A stretch of 64,000 bases of DNA from Acidobacteriota bacterium (GCA_031296115.1 JARLGI010000051.1:25917-89916); one strand, 5' to 3'; shown: positions 36,231 to 45,883, counted from the first letter of the stretch. The notes: generated from the sequence alone by a model not told the origin. Numbers and translations are program-made.

Positions 36231-39200
36231 TCAGAACGTCACCCGCACGCCGAGCTGCGCGGCGAACGGTATTCCCACGGTGGTTCCTGGTCCGAAGAAA
36301 TCGCCCAGCGCACCAGCCGGCACCAGCAGCTGGTTCGGGTTGGTAATCGGTACGTTACAGGCCGGCGTGGGACACAAATGCGTGGCGTTGTATAGGTCGT
36401 TCACCGGCGTCGGCAGAGCAGAGATGTTCGTCACGTAGTTGGCGCCCGGATTGTTGCGGTTGAACAAGTTGAAGAACTCGACGAATGGCGATATCTGCCA
36501 GCGGTCCCCGACATTGAAGGGCCGGGTCACACGCAAGTCAACTTGGACGTAAGGCGTGCCGCGGAACTGGTCCAAGCTGGTTTGCACACCGTTGACGACC
36601 GCGCGATCATTGGTCGGGTCGCCAAGACCGTTCACGTCCACTGGCGTGGTGAGCGTGATGGGACGGGCGCTCTCCGCCTGGATCAGCGTGGTCACCTGAA
36701 AGCCGCCGGGAACGTACACCACACCCGCCAAGGTAAAGCGGCTGGTGACATCTTCACCCGATGGCCCGTAGTCGCCCTTGTCAAACGGATTCTGCGGGTT
36801 ACAAACGCCATTCACGTAGTCCCAGAGTTCGCCCAACACGCAACCCCAGGTCTTGGCGCTCGATAGCACGTAGTTCGCCGTGAGGTTGAAACGCCGGCTG
36901 ACGCTGCCCTGCAGGTGCAGCATCATGGCGTTGTAACTGGAGCGGTTGTCCGACTTGAAAACCGACAGGTTGGGAACATTGGCCTGCTGGGTTGCTTGGT
37001 CCTGCGCAAACAGCGGCGAGAACAAGGTGTAGCCCGCCGTGTACTCATAGCGCCGGTAGCCGTGAACGCCCTGCTCGTGGACGTAGTCGGCGCTCAGCGT
37101 CCAGTTCTTGTGCCATAGGTACTGCACGCCGCCACTGACCGTCGTGGAGTACGGGGTGTGATAGTTGGGATCGATCACCACGCCGGCACCCCCGTCCGCC
37201 GCGCCTGGCAGGCATCCAGGATCCCAGGGCTTGGTGCACGGCTGAAAGGTGGATGGCGTGTTGACCGCCTGGAAGGCCGTCGCCCAGCCGTTTTGCGCCA
37301 GATCGTTGTAGTACAGGCCGATGCCGGCGCGGATGACGAGGTCCTCGATCCGGTCGGGCGAGTAGACGATGCCCAGCCGGGGAGCGAAAGCCTTGCGGTA
37401 ATCGTAAGGCACGCCCGTGGGCAGGGGTAGTTGCAGTCCCTGGATGGTCGCCACTCCGGGATTAAGGAACTGGTTCACGCCCGATGCCTGGAACAATCCA
37501 TAGGTCGTGTCGTAGCGAAGACCGTAATTGACAGTCAACTGCGGCGTCACCCGCCAGGAATCCATGGCGTACAGGCCCAGCCGCTGCACGTTTTGGGAAA
37601 AACTGCCGTTGCCGGCTGTGGTGGATGTGGTCTGGCAGTTGGCACCGTCGAAGGGCGGCAGGCAGTTCAGCTCCGCGGTGAACTGGTTAGGATTGGTCAG
37701 ATAGTACGTCGGGTTTTGGGTAAGAATGTAGGTGGTTTCCGCCTGGCCGGGGAAAGCACCGCTCAGGACCGGTTCATGGATGAAGTCCACGCCGAACTTG
37801 GGGGCGTGCCTGCCAACCGAGCCGCTGACGTCATAGCGGAACTGGTATTTCTCCTGATTGCGAATCACGGGAAAGGCGGTGATGGGGGTCACAAACTGGT
37901 TGTCACCGTAAGTCTCAAAGCCGGAGATTGTCTTGGAGGTGGAGCTGAAGGGAAATGCCAGCGCAAAGCCCAAGTATCCATTGCGGTCCGCGGTGCCGTG
38001 CAGATAGCTGGCACCGAAGGTGAAATTGCCCACCCACGACGGGCTGAAGGTGAAGGTGTTGCTGATAGCGCCGTTCTGATAATTGGAGTGGGTGGTGGCG
38101 CCCGTAGAAGGCAGCGTCCCCTGCTGCACCAGGGCATTGTTGGTGGTTGAGTTGTCCAGGGCGTACCGGATGAACCACTGCGAGCGCTGCGACTGTGCCC
38201 AGTCAAAGCGTAGCAACCCCAGATAGGACTGATACGGCACACGAACGTCCGGCGGCACCGGAATTGAGCTGGTATCTGGAACCAACCCTTGCAGCGCCAG
38301 TTGGTTCAAGGCGTTGAACTGGGTCAGGCTGTCAGGGCTGTAGTTGATGCTGGCGTGCTCGTTCACCATCTCGAACCCGGAAAAGACCCACACTTTGTCC
38401 TTGACCACCGGCGCGCCGATGGTGCCCACATAGTTCTGCCGCGAGAAGGGCTGCTTCGGCTGGGGCGACGGGTTATCGATGGGAAAGCGGGCATTCAGCG
38501 CCGCGGCGCGTTCGAACACCGCGAAGTCGCCGTGCCAATCGGTAGTGCCGCTCCTGGTGCTGATGACCACCGAACCCGCTGTGGTGCGCCCGATGTCGGC
38601 ATTCTGCTGTGACGTCTGCACCGCAAACTCGCGAATCACGTCGGGAGAAAAATTCTGCAGGAAGCCGCCGATGTAGTCGTCCGAGTTATCAACACCATCC
38701 ACCGTGAGCTGGTTGTTCAGGCCGGAGCTGCCGCCGGTGGAAACAGCGGTAATGCGCGCCTTGGTGGGATCGGAAGGCTCGACCGGCTCCGTGCCCGGCA
38801 CCATGTAGGCGATGTTGGCGAAGCTGCGGGCCGCCAGAGGAATCGTCTGCAGGTCCTTGCCGGTGACCACGCCGCCATTCACCGCGTCTGTAGTATCCAG
38901 CTCCTGAGTGGCGATTGAAGAAGCCTCGGCCTTCACGTTTACGGTTTGCTGCTCGGCCGCCGGACGCAACGTGACTAGCGTGTCACGCACATTACTCACC
39001 TGCACCGTCACATCGGTGCTGGCTTCGGCAAACCCCTTCGCATTCACCACCAGATGGTAGTTGCCGGGAGTCAGGTCGGGGAAACGAAATTGCCCGCGGT
39101 CGTCTGTCGTCGCCTGCCGTTGAATGCCCGAACCAATGGCGGTCACGATGACGGTAGCGGATTTGATGCGTGCCCCGCTGGCGTCCTGTACCTCGCCCAG

Positions 39201-39302
39201 CAAAGAGCCAGTGGCATTTTGCGCCTTAACTGCAAGCGGTAGTGTGAGGAAAAGACCTGCGATGAGGAGGATGAGTTTAGCAGCAAACAGCTTGGAAGGC
39301 AT
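36231..39302 (-). CDS. TonB-dependent receptor with N-terminal carboxypeptidase-regulatory-like domain
   Basis: 1,023 residues: signal peptide (1-27, ending VKAQ), a CarboxypepD_reg beta-sandwich (about 30-115, GSLLGEVQDASGARIKSATVIVTA), a plug domain (about 120-240, NNQLTVDGVDNSDDYIGG), then a long beta-barrel ending in LGVRVTF with the terminal Phe needed for outer-membrane assembly. This OAR-like architecture is abundant in Acidobacteria and is linked to uptake of large or polymeric substrates, though ligands are unknown. The plug carries no clear TonB box by eye. No SusD partner is adjacent. Confidence 0.93.
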   Translation of the reverse strand: MPSKLFAAKLILLIAGLFLTLPLAVKAQNATGSLLGEVQDASGARIKSATVIVTAIGSGIQRQATTDDRGQFRFPDLTPGNYHLVVNAKGFAEASTDVTVQVSNVRDTLVTLRPAAEQQTVNVKAEASSIATQELDTTDAVNGGVVTGKDLQTIPLAARSFANIAYMVPGTEPVEPSDPTKARITAVSTGGSSGLNNQLTVDGVDNSDDYIGGFLQNFSPDVIREFAVQTSQQNADIGRTTAGSVVISTRSGTTDWHGDFAVFERAAALNARFPIDNPSPQPKQPFSRQNYVGTIGAPVVKDKVWVFSGFEMVNEHASINYSPDSLTQFNALNQLALQGLVPDTSSIPVPPDVRVPYQSYLGLLRFDWAQSQRSQWFIRYALDNSTTNNALVQQGTLPSTGATTHSNYQNGAISNTFTFSPSWVGNFTFGASYLHGTADRNGYLGFALAFPFSSTSKTISGFETYGDNQFVTPITAFPVIRNQEKYQFRYDVSGSVGRHAPKFGVDFIHEPVLSGAFPGQAETTYILTQNPTYYLTNPNQFTAELNCLPPFDGANCQTTSTTAGNGSFSQNVQRLGLYAMDSWRVTPQLTVNYGLRYDTTYGLFQASGVNQFLNPGVATIQGLQLPLPTGVPYDYRKAFAPRLGIVYSPDRIEDLVIRAGIGLYYNDLAQNGWATAFQAVNTPSTFQPCTKPWDPGCLPGAADGGAGVVIDPNYHTPYSTTVSGGVQYLWHKNWTLSADYVHEQGVHGYRRYEYTAGYTLFSPLFAQDQATQQANVPNLSVFKSDNRSSYNAMMLHLQGSVSRRFNLTANYVLSSAKTWGCVLGELWDYVNGVCNPQNPFDKGDYGPSGEDVTSRFTLAGVVYVPGGFQVTTLIQAESARPITLTTPVDVNGLGDPTNDRAVVNGVQTSLDQFRGTPYVQVDLRVTRPFNVGDRWQISPFVEFFNLFNRNNPGANYVTNISALPTPVNDLYNATHLCPTPACNVPITNPNQLLVPAGALGDFFGPGTTVGIPFAAQLGVRVTF

Positions 39303-39739
39303 AGGTTTGAGGGTTCTCTCCGGAAAGCAAACAGCGGATCAGTCGCTTCTCGACGATAACTGAAAGCCGTTTTAGGCTACTTCATGGAGTTGTCGTACTA
39401 CCATGAGTAGTACTTGGATACCTCGCCCGCATTGCGCTGCTGCCTGGTGCTTGACGCGGCATGCTGCGCTGACCAAGTTCTCCGCCCTGAAGCTAGCCGT
39501 GAAGCTGAAGCGGCTGGACGGCAGCACGGATACCATCACCAACCGACAACGAGTGCGAGCCCTCCCTTCTCGGTGGCAACGCACCCCCTGAACCCGGCGT
39601 ACTGACCGGCTTGCAAAGCGGGCGTTTCGACTGATTTTTCCGCCTAGTGCAGTCATCACCCGCCCTTATGACATACGTCACAGAACCTATGGTTATTGAC
39701 CCCTGACAATGAGGAGTCAATTCAACCGGAGGTGATCGC
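39303..39739. other. Divergent intergenic region between TonB receptor and acyl-CoA dehydrogenase operon
   Basis: About 437 bases without a credible gene. It contains a perfect 7-bp inverted repeat at 39395-39413. Near the plus-strand gene it has TGAC-N4-GTCA (39668-39679) and TTGAC-N12-GTCAA, which could be operator half-sites. CGGAGGTGATCGC ends with the ribosome-binding site of the next gene. Confidence 0.5.
39395..39413. promoter_or_regulatory. Inverted repeat GTACTAC-N5-GTAGTAC
   Basis: Exact 7-bp dyad with a CATGA spacer, 92 bases upstream of the TonB-receptor start codon. The size and spacing fit a dimeric repressor operator. No T run follows, so a terminator is less likely. Confidence 0.45.
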
Positions 39740-41968
39740 ATGGCCACCAGTGTGTCGAATGTGCGATCGGAGACCCTGCGAACGCTGCCTGACGACAACG
39801 TCCGCCAGATACTTTGGCGCTTTGCCGAGCGTTATGACCTGCAGATGCTGGTCCAGTCCGCCCGCGAGGTGGCGCGTGGCCCGGTGGCCCGGCTCGTCGC
39901 CGAAGGTCAGCGCGCCAACCACGACTGGACGGACAAGAAGGCCGAGTTGTTGGACGCTTTCGACCAGTCGGGCATCACCGCAGTGTTCATGGATCCCGAG
40001 CAGGGCGGATACATCGCCGGTCCGAAAAACCTGGCGCTGGCTCTCATCGCCTTCGAGTTGGCTTGGGTAGACGCCGGCGCGGCGACTTGCAGCCTCGCCG
40101 GATGCCTGGCGCTGGCGCCGATTCACGAGCGCGGCACTCCCGAACAGCGCGCGCACTACATGGCGCTCGCAGTCCCACCGGCCCCCGGAGAAGACCGGGT
40201 GGCGTGGCGCGGAGCGTTCTGTCTCACCGAGCCGATTCCCTACGTCGGTGTGGACACCGGCATGTTGAGCGGCAAGCTCCGGGTCTCGAAGTGGAAAAAG
40301 GGCGATGACCCGCTGCTGCAAGTGGAAAAGCGCGGCCGCTTCATCACCAACATGGGCTTCGCGAACTTCGTCACCGCCGCCGTCGATTCCGGCGACCCCC
40401 GCATCAAGGGCTCGTGCATGGTCATCATTGAGGAAGGCGATCCGGGCGTCTACGACCGCGGAACGCCCACCCGCAAACTGGTGCACCAGCTATCTTCCAC
40501 CTGCGATCCCATCTTCAACGTGTTCGTGCCGGCCAGTCGCATCGTCGGCGGCTACACCGTCAAGGACGGCATCATCATTCCGAACTACAGTCACAGCGAA
40601 GTCATCGAGGCGGTGTTTAAGCGCACGCGCGTAACAGTTGCGTTGATGACGTCGGCCAAGTTGCTCTCCGCCGTTGAGCCTGTCATCCGGTATCAACGTG
40701 GGCGGTTCCGCGGATCGGAGCAGGCCAAGCCCGGCAGCCTCCGCTACGAGATGGGAATTCAGCAGCGCCAGGACGCACTACACCGCCTGGCTGGATTGTG
40801 GGCAATCGGCGAAGCCGGCGCATCGCTGGGCTTTGCCGCCGCGCGCTTGTATGACGAACTCGATCCGCTGGAGCGCGAGAAGGCCTCGATCCTTTCCGGG
40901 AAAGACATTCATGGCGGCAAGACGGAGCTGAAGTTCTTCCGCGAGGTAAACAAGTCGGCGATGGAAGTGGTGCGGCAGGAAAATTCCGGCCAAACCAATT
41001 CTGCTTGCTACACCGACTTGAAGGCCGACCCACTGGTGCAGTTCGCCTTGAAGGATGCGGTCGCCAACGTGCTGTGTCCGGCGGCCAAGCTGTGGAATAC
41101 CGGCACCGGTTCCAACGCCATGCGCGAGGCGCTGAGCCTGATGGGCGGATACGGCATCACCGAAGATTGCCCCGGCTTCCTCGCCTACAAGTGGATGGAC
41201 TCGCAACTGGAGGCCACGTACGAAGGCCCCGAAGCGGTGCAGCGGCGCAATCTGAGCGTCACCATGACCAGCGAGCTGTTCCTGGCGCAATTCCGGCAGT
41301 GGATTCTCGAGATGCGCGAAGTGGCCGGCAAGCGGCCTGGGACCGGCGCCTGCTCTATCGCCACCGCGATGCAGTTGTGGCTGTGGACTTACCAGCACCT
41401 GCAGAGTGCCACCGACGCCGACGGCGGAGCGCTGTACCAGAGCGCGCGCCAAGGCGTGACCTTCCCGCTGGCCGACGCTCTCTGCTGGTTGCTGGCGGCG
41501 CGGCAGTTCATCCTCGACGTGGTCGAGTTGGAAACCAAAGGCCCGGAACATCCCGTGCTGGCAGAGGGCCTGCCAGGCACGCTGAGTTTCTTTACCGATC
41601 TCTGCCACATTCAGGCAGCTCGCTCGGCGGGTGAAGTAGGCCGCATTTGCGCGGAGCTGGTCTTTGGCTACAACCGGCATCCGGCGTGGGACGAAGAGGG
41701 CTACAAGGGTTGCTATCGCAGCGACGAGCTGGATTCGCTCGAGGGCCTGATTCCGGGCATCAGTTCGTGCGCCAGCGACGTGGTGGGCGAAGACGGCTCG
41801 CATCCGGTGAAAGCCGGACCCTGCGCCTCGTGCAAGGGCCTAGAAGGATTCCAGCGCATTCGCACCAAGCTCGACGGATGTCTCACCGGCGCGCAACTGG
41901 CGAAGGACCGCGCTGCCGAGGCCATCGCGAAGGTCATGATCCCGGAAGCGCTCGACTATCCGCGATAA
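39740..41968 (+). CDS. Acyl-CoA dehydrogenase family flavoprotein with long C-terminal extension
   Basis: 742 residues, longer than canonical acyl-CoA dehydrogenases (about 380-600). The fold is marked by FCLTEPIPYVGVDTG (FAD/substrate region), VPASRIVGGYTVKDG, GGYGITEDCPGFLAY and catalytic-type Glu495 in YEGPEAVQRR. The last 200 residues are helical, then end with a segment carrying CASCKG (C695, C698), suggesting a metal or disulfide site. GGAGG precedes the ATG. It leads an operon with an ETF:quinone oxidoreductase-like protein and both ETF subunits, so its electrons most likely go to quinone. Substrate not known. Confidence 0.88.
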   Translation: MATSVSNVRSETLRTLPDDNVRQILWRFAERYDLQMLVQSAREVARGPVARLVAEGQRANHDWTDKKAELLDAFDQSGITAVFMDPEQGGYIAGPKNLALALIAFELAWVDAGAATCSLAGCLALAPIHERGTPEQRAHYMALAVPPAPGEDRVAWRGAFCLTEPIPYVGVDTGMLSGKLRVSKWKKGDDPLLQVEKRGRFITNMGFANFVTAAVDSGDPRIKGSCMVIIEEGDPGVYDRGTPTRKLVHQLSSTCDPIFNVFVPASRIVGGYTVKDGIIIPNYSHSEVIEAVFKRTRVTVALMTSAKLLSAVEPVIRYQRGRFRGSEQAKPGSLRYEMGIQQRQDALHRLAGLWAIGEAGASLGFAAARLYDELDPLEREKASILSGKDIHGGKTELKFFREVNKSAMEVVRQENSGQTNSACYTDLKADPLVQFALKDAVANVLCPAAKLWNTGTGSNAMREALSLMGGYGITEDCPGFLAYKWMDSQLEATYEGPEAVQRRNLSVTMTSELFLAQFRQWILEMREVAGKRPGTGACSIATAMQLWLWTYQHLQSATDADGGALYQSARQGVTFPLADALCWLLAARQFILDVVELETKGPEHPVLAEGLPGTLSFFTDLCHIQAARSAGEVGRICAELVFGYNRHPAWDEEGYKGCYRSDELDSLEGLIPGISSCASDVVGEDGSHPVKAGPCASCKGLEGFQRIRTKLDGCLTGAQLAKDRAAEAIAKVMIPEALDYPR

Positions 41969-41977
41969 GGAAATGAT

Positions 41978-43834
41978 TTGAGTACCACGGAACAACCAGC
42001 CATCGAGCGCGCCAGCATCGACGTGGACATCGCGTGCGTCGGCTTTGGCCCGGCCACGGGCGGATTTCTGACGACGCTCTCGCGCAAGCTTATGAATGAC
42101 GACGGCACGCCCGCCATCGAGAGCAAGGTGATGCCTGGCATGCCGTTGCAGGTCATCTGCTACGAGCGTGCCGACGACATCGGCTTTGGCGTCTCGGGTG
42201 TGGTCACGCGGGCGCGCGGCATTCGTGGCAGTTTCCCTGAACTCGACCCCGCGCAGATTCCCATGGCAGCGCCGGTCTTGAGCGAAAAAGTGGTGTACCT
42301 GCTCGACCCGATCGGCGCGAGCCGGCGGTCGCTTGCCCTGCGCATTGGCGACAAATTCTTGCGGAGCCTCAACAGGACTCTGAAGGTAGCTCACGATGCC
42401 GTCGAACTTCCCTACACGCCCGAGTTCCTGCACAAGAAAGACGGGCTGGTGCTCTCCATCGGCCAATTCAACCAGTGGGTCGGCACGCAGTTGATGTCGA
42501 GCGGCACGGTGCAGGTCTGGCCGGGCACGCCAGTCGGCGAAGCGCTGATTGACGACGGCAAAGTTCTTGGCGTCCGCCTGCTCGACCAAGGCGTAGATCG
42601 CAGCGGTGCGCCGGAAACCGGCTTCACGCCGGGAATGGACATCCGCGCGGCGCTCACTGTCATCGGCGACGGGCCAGTCGGTGCTGTCGGACGCGACATA
42701 GACCGACGAATTGGAACACCGCCCGGCAACGAAGTCCGCGAGTGGGCCGTCGGCATGAAGTTCGTCATCGAGATGCGCCCCGATATCGACCTCGCTCCGG
42801 GTACAGTGGTCCACACCTTCGGTTTTCCCGAGCCCGAAATCTTCGGCTTCTTCTACGTTCATCCCGGCAACGTAGCATCGGTGGGAATCTTCGTTCCGTC
42901 GTGGTTCGACTGCCCAACCCGCACCGCCTACCGCTACCTGCAGCACTACATTCAGCACCCGTACCTGTGGCGCTATCTCGAGGGCGGCACGCAGCGCTCA
43001 TGGGGCGCCAAGTCGTTGCAGGAGTCCGGGAAGCGCGGCGAACCGTTCCTCGCCGGTGACGGCTATGCGCGCATCGGGGAATCTTCCGGCAGCACGAATG
43101 TCCTAACCGGTTCCGGCGTCGACGAGGCGTGGACCACGGGCGTGCAACTGGCGGAGGGTGTGCTCGAATTGCTGCAAGCCGGCAAGCCATTCACCCGCGA
43201 GAACCTCGCACAGGCGTACGAAGCGCGCCGTCGCGCAAGCTGGGTGGAGAAAGAAGCGCGCGTCGCCGAGAAATCTCGCGACGGCTTTCAGCGCGGCGTG
43301 GTCACCGGGATGATGGGCATGGCGCTCACGGCATTCAGCAACGGACGTCTCTCGCTCGGCATCCATCCGTCGAAGCCTTGCGAGAAGCTGGCGACGCCAG
43401 CGGATTTTTACCGCGGCAAGCTCATGCCTGAGGAGATCGAAGCGATTCGCCGGGAGAGCGACATGCACGGCTCTTCCCTGCACGACGCGTTAATGGACCG
43501 CTGCGGCTGGCCGCCGATCCCGCACGATGGCACGCTGCTGGTCTCGCACCAGGACGTCCTGCTGATGGGCGGCAAGGTACAGGCGCCCGCCGGCTATGCC
43601 GACCACGTCATCTTTCAGGACATCGAGGTCTGCGGTCGCTGCGGCAACAGGCTCTGTGTCGAGATGTGCTCCGGACAGGCCATTACTCGCAGTCTGGAGG
43701 GCGCTCCCAACTTCGACCGCGAGAAGTGCGTATTCTGCGGCGCTTGCATGTGGAACTGCCCCGAGACCGTGGGAGGGCAACCGAACCTGCAATTCAAGGC
43801 CGGTGCGGGCGGATTGCATTCGGCCGAGAACTAG
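41978..43834 (+). CDS. ETF:quinone oxidoreductase-like flavoprotein with two [4Fe-4S] motifs
   Basis: 618 residues. N-terminal FAD Rossmann motif VGFGPATGGF, a FixC/ETF-QO-type catalytic domain with GDGYARIGESSGSTNVLTGSG, and a C-terminal ferredoxin-like part. The latter has C552, C555, C560, C564 and then C584, C587, C590, C594, i.e. eight cysteines for two clusters; canonical ETF-QO has one. The start is TTG 41978 with AAGGAA 6 bases before, 9 bases after the dehydrogenase stop. It would take electrons from the adjacent ETF to the membrane quinone pool. No clear membrane helix; peripheral attachment is expected from the family. Confidence 0.88.
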   Translation: MSTTEQPAIERASIDVDIACVGFGPATGGFLTTLSRKLMNDDGTPAIESKVMPGMPLQVICYERADDIGFGVSGVVTRARGIRGSFPELDPAQIPMAAPVLSEKVVYLLDPIGASRRSLALRIGDKFLRSLNRTLKVAHDAVELPYTPEFLHKKDGLVLSIGQFNQWVGTQLMSSGTVQVWPGTPVGEALIDDGKVLGVRLLDQGVDRSGAPETGFTPGMDIRAALTVIGDGPVGAVGRDIDRRIGTPPGNEVREWAVGMKFVIEMRPDIDLAPGTVVHTFGFPEPEIFGFFYVHPGNVASVGIFVPSWFDCPTRTAYRYLQHYIQHPYLWRYLEGGTQRSWGAKSLQESGKRGEPFLAGDGYARIGESSGSTNVLTGSGVDEAWTTGVQLAEGVLELLQAGKPFTRENLAQAYEARRRASWVEKEARVAEKSRDGFQRGVVTGMMGMALTAFSNGRLSLGIHPSKPCEKLATPADFYRGKLMPEEIEAIRRESDMHGSSLHDALMDRCGWPPIPHDGTLLVSHQDVLLMGGKVQAPAGYADHVIFQDIEVCGRCGNRLCVEMCSGQAITRSLEGAPNFDREKCVFCGACMWNCPETVGGQPNLQFKAGAGGLHSAEN

Positions 43835-43863
43835 TAAACAATTCAATCAGTTACCAGAGAAAT

Positions 43864-44676
43864 ATGAACCAACTATTTCACATTGTCGTCTGTGCCAGCG
43901 TTGTGCCGGACCCGCTGCAAACGTTGGAACCGGTCACAGGAGCGAACGGGCCTTCGCTGAAGAATGAAATGATGCTGCCTGCAATCCTCGATCCCTGGGC
44001 GGCGCATGCGCTCTACGAAGGCGCGAACCTCGCCCGGCAGATTGCCGGCAGCAAGCTCTGGCTGGTGAGCCTGGCGCCCAAGGCCAAGCTGCAGCAAGTC
44101 ATGATGACGGCTGCGCAGAAGGTCCCGCTGCAACTGGTCGCGGTGGACGGTCCGTGCGGCGGCTTCGTCGACGCGCATCAGACCGCTGCACTTCTCGCGG
44201 CCGCGATACGCAAAATTCCTGAACTCGATTTTTCCCGGCTCCTGCTGTTCGGCGGATGGGAGTCGGCCAGCCGCAGCGCCGGAGTCACGCTGCAACTTAT
44301 CGGCGAGGAGCTTGGCATCGTGGACCAGTTCCAGGGCGTTGATGCTATCAAGCCTCAGGACGACGGATCGTTTGAAGTGCTGGAGCGCATTGAAGGCGCT
44401 CGCCACCAGGTTTCGGTGTGCACCGGTCCACCGGCCGTTCTGGGGTGGGCAACGGGAAGCCTCGGCGAACCACGCAATGATCCCCAGGTCGGGATGGCCA
44501 ACATGCGCTCCATCATGCCCGCCTTGCAGCGCGCCACCGCCGGAACGATTGCGCCGGACGGCCTGCAATATTCCAACGTGGCCGCGCCCAAGCAGCAACG
44601 CCAGACGCAAATCGTGAAAGACAAGCCTGCCGACGAAATCGCCCGCGAAATCGTCCAGTGGATCACACAGGAGTAA
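43864..44676 (+). CDS. etfB: Electron transfer flavoprotein beta subunit
   Basis: 270 residues starting MNQLFHIVVCASVVPDP; this N-terminal strand and the NEMMLPAILDPWAAHALYEGANLA helix match EtfB (compare the usual NPFDEIALEEA). The AMP-loop region is altered: LLLFGGWESASRSAGVTLQLIGEELGI stands where classical EtfB has G-x-QA-x-DxD. ATG 43864 is fixed by homology; the longer frame overlaps the upstream gene. It follows the ETF-QO-like gene by 29 bases and precedes etfA by 8 bases. Confidence 0.85.
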   Translation: MNQLFHIVVCASVVPDPLQTLEPVTGANGPSLKNEMMLPAILDPWAAHALYEGANLARQIAGSKLWLVSLAPKAKLQQVMMTAAQKVPLQLVAVDGPCGGFVDAHQTAALLAAAIRKIPELDFSRLLLFGGWESASRSAGVTLQLIGEELGIVDQFQGVDAIKPQDDGSFEVLERIEGARHQVSVCTGPPAVLGWATGSLGEPRNDPQVGMANMRSIMPALQRATAGTIAPDGLQYSNVAAPKQQRQTQIVKDKPADEIAREIVQWITQE

Positions 44677-44684
44677 GCGCAAGC

Positions 44685-45716
44685 ATGGACACTATTCTCT
44701 TTCTCGCCCACACTGAGGCAGACGGCACGCTCGGCAAAGCTGCCCTGGAAGCGCTCGGCGCCGCAGTCGAACTGAAGCAGCCGATCAACGGAACGTTGGT
44801 TGCCGCGATCTTCGGAGCGCAGGCAAAAGCTGCCGCCGATTTCATAGCGAGCTGCGGCGCGCAGCGCTTCCTGACGGTCGAGGGCGACGAATTCTCCCAG
44901 CCGCGCTACGCCACCGATGCGGCTGCTTGCGAAGCTCTGATTCGCGCGGCCGGAGCGACCATCGTGATCGCCGCCGCGACTTCGCGCACGTCGCGCGTGC
45001 TTGCGGGCGTTGCGCATCGCGTGCAGGGATGCGTAGACACGCACGTCACCAGCATCGCCGCCGTTTCCGGCACCATTACCGTCACCCGCTGGTTCTACCG
45101 CCAGCGCATCGAGGGCTCGCTCACCCGCAGCCATCGCCCCTGGATCCTGCTGCTCGATCCCGGCGCACACGCCGCGTGGCAAGGTGCAGCCGGTTCCGCC
45201 ACAACTGAGACCGTCGAGGTACCGCTTCCCGACGCGCTGCGCCGCACCACGGTTCGCAGCGTCGTCACGCCGCCCGCGGACCAGCAGACGATCCGTCCCG
45301 ACGCGAACCTGCTTTTTGTCGCCGGCGCTGGCTGGACGAAGAAGCAGAAGGACGGACAGACGCACGTTCCTGAAGCCGAGACCATCATTCTGGATTTCCT
45401 GCGGAATTCGAAGGCATCGCTCGGCGGCAGCAAATCGCTGGTCGATCTCAGCGGCGAAAACCAGGCGGCCCTGCCCTTCATGGGCCACCTGAACCAGGTC
45501 GGCCAGACCGGCGCGTCCCCGCGCCATCCGAAAGGCCTCTCCACTTGCTGTCACGGCGAGGAGCCGCACACCGTTGGCTGGCGCTTCATTGCCGAGCGGC
45601 GGGCGATCAACCTCGATCCCAATTGCGGATGGGCGCGCGGCAAGGCCGACGTGCTTTACGTCGCCGACGCGTTCGAAGTGATGACCAAGGTGAACGAGTT
45701 GCTGGCCGCCAAGTAG
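44685..45716 (+). CDS. etfA: Electron transfer flavoprotein alpha subunit
   Basis: 343 residues beginning MDTILFLAHTEADGTLGKAALEAL, an EtfA N-domain. The C-terminal FAD domain retains GHLNQVGQTG, corresponding to the VGQTG loop, and a terminal FEVMTKVNELL helix. The SGAIQH and NKDP motifs are replaced by CCHGEEPHTVGWRFIAERR and NLDPNCGWARG, so FAD binding may differ from classical ETF. Ribosome-binding GGAG overlaps the etfB stop region. Last gene of the operon. Confidence 0.82.
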   Translation: MDTILFLAHTEADGTLGKAALEALGAAVELKQPINGTLVAAIFGAQAKAAADFIASCGAQRFLTVEGDEFSQPRYATDAAACEALIRAAGATIVIAAATSRTSRVLAGVAHRVQGCVDTHVTSIAAVSGTITVTRWFYRQRIEGSLTRSHRPWILLLDPGAHAAWQGAAGSATTETVEVPLPDALRRTTVRSVVTPPADQQTIRPDANLLFVAGAGWTKKQKDGQTHVPEAETIILDFLRNSKASLGGSKSLVDLSGENQAALPFMGHLNQVGQTGASPRHPKGLSTCCHGEEPHTVGWRFIAERRAINLDPNCGWARGKADVLYVADAFEVMTKVNELLAAK

Positions 45717-45883
45717 AACAGCGTCAGCTTCTCAATCCCGAAAGAGGAAAGCAGATCCCTCCCTTCGCTAGTGAGGCGGGGACATTTTTCTCGCCGAGCC
45801 CGAAGGGGGCGTAAGCCCGCGGAAAGCGAGAGCAATTGAAAGAGAGCCGCGGAGCGGCGGCACAAGCCCTTGTCGCAGGAATA

